Assembly (NCBI GenBank): GCA_016199685.1
Contig: JACQGD010000034.1
Coordinates: 1-11,137, forward strand
Source of the DNA: Candidatus Saccharimonadota bacterium
GTDB lineage: Bacteria; Patescibacteriota; Saccharimonadia; Saccharimonadales; Saccharimonadaceae
Length of the DNA stretch: 11,137 nt
Direction: 5' to 3'
The position numbers were made by a program, and so were the translations under genes. This document shows positions 7,079 through 11,137 of the stretch, piece by piece (the first letter of the stretch is position 1; every line of letters starts with the position of its first letter). Under the pieces are notes generated by a model. That model made no database searches. It worked only from the letters and a program-made list of their open reading frames with translations, and was not told the DNA's origin.

Positions 7079-8311
7079 TTAAATATCCAGTTCCTCAATG
7101 TTAGCTGTTCGTGCACGAGATTGTATAAAGCTTTTACGCAGTTGCACCTCATCGCCCATCAATTTTGTAAAAATTGCATCAGCTTTTTCAGCGTCGTCAA
7201 CTTTCACCTGAATGAGTACACGGTTGTCAGGATTCATTGTTGTTTCCCAAAGTTGATCTGCATCCATCTCTCCCAATCCCTTGTAGCGCTGAATATCTGA
7301 AAGTCCTGCTTGCTTATTAAAGGAATCATTTGAATCAACCGCTGTACCCCGAGCCTTACGATCTTCAATAAGCTGATTAATGATTTCATCACGCTCTTCG
7401 TCACTGTATGCGTACCATCGCTTGTTACCCGCTGCCTTGAGAAGGAAAAGTGGTGGTTTTGCAAGATATACGTGTCCACCGTCGATCACTTCGCGCATAT
7501 AGCGGAAAAGGAAGGTAAGAAGAAGTGTCGAAATGTGGCTTCCGTCAACATCGGCATCTGTCATGATGATGATTCGATGGTAACGAAGCCCTGCCACGTC
7601 GAATTGATCGCCAATTCCGACGCCGAGCGCCTTAATAAGGCTGACGATCTCATTATTGTTTAGCATTCGATCAAGACGTGCGCGCTCCACATTCAATACC
7701 TTACCTCGGAGCGGTAGGATCGCTTGTGTCTTACTATCACGTCCAGATTTTGCTGAACCACCCGCAGAGTCTCCCTCGACAATATAAATTTCTGAATCTG
7801 CAGGATTTTTGCTGCTACAGTCGGCAAGCTTACCTGGAAGACTTAGGCCATCAAGCGCACCCTTACGGATCACATTGTCGCGAGCAGCGCGAGCTGCTTT
7901 ACGTGCACGAGCCGCAAGTAATGCCTTTCCGACAATCTTTTTAGCAACATTCGGATTTTCATCTAGATAATACGCAAAGTACTCGTTCATCACTTGTTCA
8001 ACGTAGCGCCGAACCTCTGGATTACCGAGTTTGTTCTTCGTCTGGCCCTCAAATTGAGGATCTGGGAGTTTTACGAGAATAATTGCTGTTAATCCTTCGC
8101 GAATATCATCACCCGTTAGATTGTCTTCTTTCTCTTTCAACAAACTACTCTTACGGGCGTAGTCATTAATGACACGTGTTAACGCAGACCGGAAACCGAT
8201 GATATGAGTACCGCCATCTGGGGTGAGGACGTTATTTGCGAACGGCTTTACCGTCTCAACATATGTATCATTATATTGCACTGCGATTTCAACACCTGAG
8301 TCTTCCACCAT
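7079..8311 (-). CDS. gyrB: DNA gyrase subunit B, C-terminal part (transducer and TOPRIM), reading frame broken upstream
   Basis: GyrB hydrolyses ATP and passes DNA in gyrase. This frame carries the transducer (GGTHIIGF, and QTKNKLG with the ATP-contacting lysine), TOPRIM motifs EGDSAGGSA and MTDADVDGSH, then QRYKGLGEM and the ending typical of GyrB. The end given here is only the first in-frame ATG. Homology continues upstream in the same frame through FDGRAAFYFEGGI to about 8420 with no start codon in the right place. The N-terminus lies in another frame just upstream. Between the two parts, 115-130 residues of the ATPase domain are missing. It leads directly into gyrA (2-nt gap). As written the sequence cannot encode a working gyrase, so an assembly error is suspected. 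Confidence 0.95.
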   Translation of the reverse strand: MVEDSGVEIAVQYNDTYVETVKPFANNVLTPDGGTHIIGFRSALTRVINDYARKSSLLKEKEDNLTGDDIREGLTAIILVKLPDPQFEGQTKNKLGNPEVRRYVEQVMNEYFAYYLDENPNVAKKIVGKALLAARARKAARAARDNVIRKGALDGLSLPGKLADCSSKNPADSEIYIVEGDSAGGSAKSGRDSKTQAILPLRGKVLNVERARLDRMLNNNEIVSLIKALGVGIGDQFDVAGLRYHRIIIMTDADVDGSHISTLLLTFLFRYMREVIDGGHVYLAKPPLFLLKAAGNKRWYAYSDEERDEIINQLIEDRKARGTAVDSNDSFNKQAGLSDIQRYKGLGEMDADQLWETTMNPDNRVLIQVKVDDAEKADAIFTKLMGDEVQLRKSFIQSRARTANIEELDI

Positions 8312-8703
8312 CTTCTCGACATAGAAAACACTGTCACTGACGACATCTTTGCCGATATTGAGGTGTTTAACATAACTTTGAATACCACCCTCAAAATAGA
8401 AGGCAGCTCTGCCGTCAAAGCGCTCGGCGGTTGAGCGGACGATGCGCGCTCTACAGGAATACCACGACCGTCATCAGTAATCGTTATGCCACCATCTTCA
8501 AGTATTTCTACGATGATTTTCGTCGCGTATCCAGCAATTGCCTCATCTATTGAGTTATCGGCAATCTCTTTTATTAAGTGGTGTACTCCGTCGAAGCCTG
8601 TACTACCAATGTACATGCCCGGGCGCTTACGAACAGGCTCCAGTCCCTCTAGAACCTGAATCTGAGACCCGTCATACGAGCCATTATCTGTTTTCCTAGC
8701 CAT
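8248..8703 (-). CDS. gyrB: DNA gyrase subunit B, N-terminal part, truncated by deletion and frameshift
   Basis: Residues 1 to about 86 are good GyrB: VLEGLEPVRKRPGMYIG, the ATP-binding helix DNSIDEAIAG and DDGRGIPVE. After GIPVE (about 8450) the frame leaves the family and runs through nonsense sequence to a stop at 8248, while the true continuation appears in a different frame from about 8420. The GGKF and GLHGVG motifs and the TGT region that complete the ATP site are absent. Of two adjacent ATGs (8706 and 8703), the second is preferred because GAGG lies 5 nt before it; the first would have its binding site almost touching. A strong promoter sits about 40 nt upstream of the start codon. Confidence 0.9.
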   Translation of the reverse strand: MARKTDNGSYDGSQIQVLEGLEPVRKRPGMYIGSTGFDGVHHLIKEIADNSIDEAIAGYATKIIVEILEDGGITITDDGRGIPVERASSAQPPSALTAELPSILRVVFKVMLNTSISAKMSSVTVFSMSRRWWKTQVLKSQCNIMIHMLRR

Positions 8704-8748
8704 CATTCCCTCACTATTCAGTCTGTTTCAGCTATTTACATTTCTTTC

Positions 8749-8777
8749 ATTATAACGAAAAATTGGTGTTCACTCAA
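8749..8777 (-). promoter_or_regulatory. promoter of the gyrB-gyrA-DUF212 operon
   Basis: TTGAGT (8777-8772) and a consensus TATAAT (8754-8749) on the minus strand are separated by 17 nt. Transcription would start near 8742, leaving an untranslated leader of about 40 nt with a GAGG ribosome binding site. gyr promoters often respond to supercoiling, but nothing visible here proves it. Confidence 0.8.
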
Positions 8778-8838
8778 GTCTCTGGACATAATACAGTCGC
8801 CTCTATTACGAAAGACCGGCCGATCCCTGTCATTACTA

Positions 8839-8887
8839 TTGCACTGAACACAATTCTTATGCTAATCTAGCATACAAGAGGTATAAA
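8839..8887 (+). promoter_or_regulatory. promoter and operator-like palindrome before the surface protein gene
   Basis: TTGCAC (8839-8844) and TAATCT (8863-8868) are 18 nt apart. A TATAAA at 8882-8887 could be an alternative -10, giving a very short leader. A perfect palindrome, TATGCTA-ATC-TAGCATA (8858-8874), covers the first -10 box, as a repressor site might. An AGAGG at 8877-8881 is about 17 nt from the ATG, too far to be a normal ribosome binding site. Confidence 0.45.
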
Positions 8888-8898
8888 TAAAACCAAAA

Positions 8899-10086
8899 AT
8901 GTTTAGAAAAATTGTATCGAACTTATCTTTTAGTCCCGCGCTTATCACGCAAGTCGGCTTTTATGCCCATAGGCTACGTCAGGAAGAAGTAACACGTCGT
9001 ATGACTGTTGTTTTTGTTGCACTGACAATGGTTGTTCAATCACTCGCAGTCTTCTCTCCTCCAGACTCTGCAAACGCCTCTAGTGAACAAGATCTTATTC
9101 GGGGTGGTGTTCAAAATTTGGAAGACTTTTTGATTCGTTACGATAAAAACACTGATGATATCCGTGATATTTACACAACATTAGGTATTACTCGAGATGA
9201 AATCGTTTCAGCAAAAGCAGGATCGTATAACTCTAAGGATGATATATATAGCATTAGTCGCTATGGCCAATACAGCGCGGAACAAGGCGAGACAAGCTTC
9301 TCATATAAGCGCAGCAGTGGAGGAGATGGTGTTCGCTTTGTAAGTCCACTCGCCCTTTCAGATACAAGCGATACCAAAAAGCGAAGTGGAACTACGTATG
9401 ACGCATGGATCGGCCAATCTTCAAAACTTGGCTGGTTTGCAGTCACAAAGTCAAATGCAAGTATTGCTACAAAAGGATACCCTTCGACTGTCACGCCTGC
9501 AACAACGATGGCAACATCAAGCCTCCTAAAGACTATTACTGCTCGTAATTTAAGCCAGAACGCTTCTGTAGATACATCGACCGCAAAAGCATTTGATAAA
9601 GTAAGTTACACCATTAGTGTAAAAAACACTGGAACAAAAGTAGCGCAGCTTCCCCTCACTGTAAATATAGCTGATGCACTCGAATATGCATCACTCGTGG
9701 ATGATGGCGGAGGCGAGTTCAGCACTACTACAAAGACCGTAACGTGGAACACGGTCGCCATCCCCGCAGGGTCATCAGAGGAGCGCACGTTTGCTCTGCA
9801 ATTGTTCTCTTCAATTCCGGCAACACCCACAGGCACAAGCAATGCCAATTCCTACGATTGCAAAATGACTACGACATTTGGCACAAGCACGCAAGCTAAT
9901 GTCGAGTGCCCACCTGTAAAGGCTGTCGAGAGTATTATCGGAGATTTCCCTACTATTGGAATCATCATCAATATTGTCTTCTCAAGCCTTCTGGCAGTAA
10001 CAGTCATTTATTTCTATCTTCGTACTCGTCAGATGAAAAAAGAAATACGTCTTATACGACATAACATAAATACTGGTACAATATAA
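8899..10086 (+). CDS. membrane-anchored surface protein with DUF11-like domain, Saccharibacteria type
   Basis: The product is 395 aa. A basic N-terminus (HRLRQEEVTRR) precedes a hydrophobic segment at about 35-53 and an A-N-A site at 58-60 that could be a signal peptidase cut or part of an anchor. An external region at about 61-200 (LIRGGVQNLEDFL, LGITRDEI, GWFAV) is of a kind I associate with Saccharibacteria secreted proteins. Next comes a DUF11-like beta-sandwich at about 230-303 (VSYTISVKNTG, TVTWNTVAIPAGSSEERTF). Two cysteines, 321 and 337, could form a disulfide outside the cell. A second membrane helix at about 352-373 is followed by a basic cytoplasmic tail. It is divergent from gyrB and 17 nt ahead of the next gene. 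A role in the cell surface or host contact is inference; no enzyme motif is seen. Confidence 0.85.
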   Translation: MFRKIVSNLSFSPALITQVGFYAHRLRQEEVTRRMTVVFVALTMVVQSLAVFSPPDSANASSEQDLIRGGVQNLEDFLIRYDKNTDDIRDIYTTLGITRDEIVSAKAGSYNSKDDIYSISRYGQYSAEQGETSFSYKRSSGGDGVRFVSPLALSDTSDTKKRSGTTYDAWIGQSSKLGWFAVTKSNASIATKGYPSTVTPATTMATSSLLKTITARNLSQNASVDTSTAKAFDKVSYTISVKNTGTKVAQLPLTVNIADALEYASLVDDGGGEFSTTTKTVTWNTVAIPAGSSEERTFALQLFSSIPATPTGTSNANSYDCKMTTTFGTSTQANVECPPVKAVESIIGDFPTIGIIINIVFSSLLAVTVIYFYLRTRQMKKEIRLIRHNINTGTI

Positions 10087-10103
10087 AGATAAAAGAGGTG
10101 GGA

Positions 10104-10685
10104 ATGAGTAATCCAGAATCAATACAATCAACGCCTGAAAATAGAAGTGATACCGCCGAGCTAGAGTCGCTTAATAACGAACGGCGCGAGGTACTGCGCG
10201 AGTCGCTTGATAAAGCAGAGCTGCAGCATAAACAAGATAAGCAAGAAGCACTTGCGGACGTGCGCAGTGAAGCCCTCAACAACGCAAAGGATGCAGATCC
10301 ACATGCTGCCTCTCACAGTGAACGATCGCCCGCAGAGCGACGCACAGGATTCATTTCTCGTAGCCAGCGAGAACAAAGTTTTGCAAAACAAATGGACGGG
10401 ATCACGCCACATCTGTCTTCAAATGAAAAAAAACTGAGCAATTTTATCCATAAGAAAGGCGTTGAAAAAGCGAGCGATACCGCAAGTAGCACCATAGCAA
10501 GACCAAATGCCCTGCTTGCGGGTAGTATTGCCGCATTCCTACTCGTTACAATCGTCTACCTTCTGGCAAAGCACTACGGATATAGACTCTCTGGGTTTGA
10601 GACAATTGGCGCATTCGCACTTGGATGGATCCTCGGTATGGTCTACGACTACATACGACTTCTTATTGGCAACAAAAAACAATAA
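10104..10685 (+). CDS. protein with charged N-terminal tail and two C-terminal membrane helices
   Basis: The product is 193 aa with no recognised family. Residues 1-125 are hydrophilic and rich in Glu, Lys, Gln and Ser, with a likely alpha-helical or coiled-coil stretch at about 18-60 (LNNERREVLRESLDKAEL). Two helices follow at about 136-155 and 165-187, joined by a short loop (KHYGYRLSGFE), so the tail and the C-terminus lie on the same side of the membrane, probably the cytoplasm. The ATG at 10104 is chosen because GAGG lies 5 nt before it; an in-frame GTG two codons earlier overlaps that site. It is only 17 nt after the surface protein gene, so the two are almost certainly one operon and may act together. 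That link is inference. Confidence 0.85.
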   Translation: MSNPESIQSTPENRSDTAELESLNNERREVLRESLDKAELQHKQDKQEALADVRSEALNNAKDADPHAASHSERSPAERRTGFISRSQREQSFAKQMDGITPHLSSNEKKLSNFIHKKGVEKASDTASSTIARPNALLAGSIAAFLLVTIVYLLAKHYGYRLSGFETIGAFALGWILGMVYDYIRLLIGNKKQ

Positions 10686-10710
10686 GTCGCTCCTTAACCC
10701 CTCTCTCCCC

Positions 10711-10739
10711 AAAACTCCACGATTTGGTCGTGGAGTTTT
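10711..10739. terminator. bidirectional intrinsic terminator between convergent genes
   Basis: A perfect 12-bp stem, AAAACTCCACGA with TCGTGGAGTTTT, around a 5-nt loop. The A/T base of the stem supplies TTTT on both strands. It lies after the surface operon on the plus strand and overlaps the stop codon of the minus-strand gene. Confidence 0.85.
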
Positions 10740-11137
10740 ATCGTAAGCGGACCGATACCTCTTGCGGTGGCGTATCTATTTGCGCAGGTGCAGGTACCGA
10801 TACGGGTGCTGCAACAGGCTGCGGCTCTGGCTGCTGCAACTGCATAGGCTGCTCAGTCTTAATAGGAGAAGCCTGAGATGGCGGTACGGGCGCAGAAGCC
10901 TCGTAGGGTGACGGTTGCATAGGTGAATTCTGCTGCGGCGGGGTTGGCATTGACTGACTCTGACTTGATCCAGCATACTGACTACTTTGCTGCGGCGCAT
11001 CTAGTCTACTAGTCACGGGTCCGGAATTCACTATCTGACCACTCTGAGAAATTACCGGAGGGGCTCCGAAATATTGCGGATTCTGAGGAGCGCTAGGTTG
11101 CGGACGTTGTGGCTGCGGAGGTCCAGTCGGATTAACT
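10738..11137 (-). CDS. Pro/Gln-rich C-terminal tail of an unidentified protein (partial, runs off right edge)
   Basis: The frame is open from the right edge to a TAA at 10740-10738, about 132 codons. It is low-complexity and disordered, dominated by Pro, Gln, Ser and Ala (PPQPQRPQPSAPQNPQ, MQLQQPEPQPVAAPV), with few charged residues and no membrane segment. Internal GTG codons exist but none has a convincing ribosome binding site, so the start is taken to lie outside the window. A tail like this is typical of the linker or C-terminal end of a larger membrane or envelope protein; the identity cannot be told from this part. It converges with the surface operon and shares the terminator. Confidence 0.75.
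   Translation of the reverse strand, partial: VNPTGPPQPQRPQPSAPQNPQYFGAPPVISQSGQIVNSGPVTSRLDAPQQSSQYAGSSQSQSMPTPPQQNSPMQPSPYEASAPVPPSQASPIKTEQPMQLQQPEPQPVAAPVSVPAPAQIDTPPQEVSVRLR

Noticed and set aside
8248..8450. A programmed frameshift in gyrB
   Set aside because: The two frames do not join at adjacent family positions; about 115-130 residues are missing, so slippage cannot restore the protein.

Overview
The window comes from a Candidatus Saccharibacteria (TM7) genome of the Patescibacteria/CPR radiation. The minus-strand 16S gene carries the classic TM7 probe and primer signatures (580F site at 3604-3622, 905/910 site at 3256-3277, 1177R site at 2997-3020). The protein genes around it fit a small, single-rRNA-copy CPR genome: a gyrB-gyrA pair, small membrane proteins and a membrane-anchored DUF11-type surface protein.

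Layout. Positions 1-1012 (minus) hold the 5' part of 23S rRNA. Positions 1013-2670 are an unusually long 16S-23S interval. Instead of an ordinary transcribed spacer it contains plus-strand genes, opposite to the rRNAs: tRNA-Ala(UGC), a tRNA-like mini-hairpin ending in CCA, tRNA-Val(UAC), tRNA-Ile(GAU) and a small two-helix membrane protein that looks leaderless. Two strong hairpin terminators follow, at the 3' side of 16S. 16S (2671 to about 3956, minus) has its own promoter at 4086-4114 and a near-perfect leader/trailer processing helix (3957-3989 with 2504-2537). 16S and 23S therefore appear to be separate transcription units, with a candidate 23S promoter at 1324-1352. Upstream of 16S on the same strand lies gyrB-gyrA-(divergent PAP2/DUF212 protein), driven by a clear sigma70-type promoter at 8749-8777. 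No terminator is visible between that operon and the rRNA promoter.

Divergent from gyrB is a plus-strand pair: a 395-aa surface protein with a DUF11-like domain and a 193-aa protein with a charged tail and two C-terminal helices. A bidirectional hairpin terminator follows. A convergent minus-strand gene with a Pro/Gln-rich C-terminus enters from the right edge.

Quality warning and main oddity. Three universally conserved genes each lack an internal block while the rest of the gene is undegraded: 23S (about 115 nt of domain I), 16S (roughly 180 nt of the 5' domain) and gyrB (about 115-130 codons of the ATPase domain, with a change of frame). All three would be crippling if real in a single-copy genome, so a systematic assembly error is the likelier explanation, but this should be settled from reads. 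No defence, CRISPR or mobile-element system is visible. The most novel biology here is the split rRNA locus with antisense tRNAs, the tRNA-like minihelix and the Saccharibacteria-type surface protein pair.
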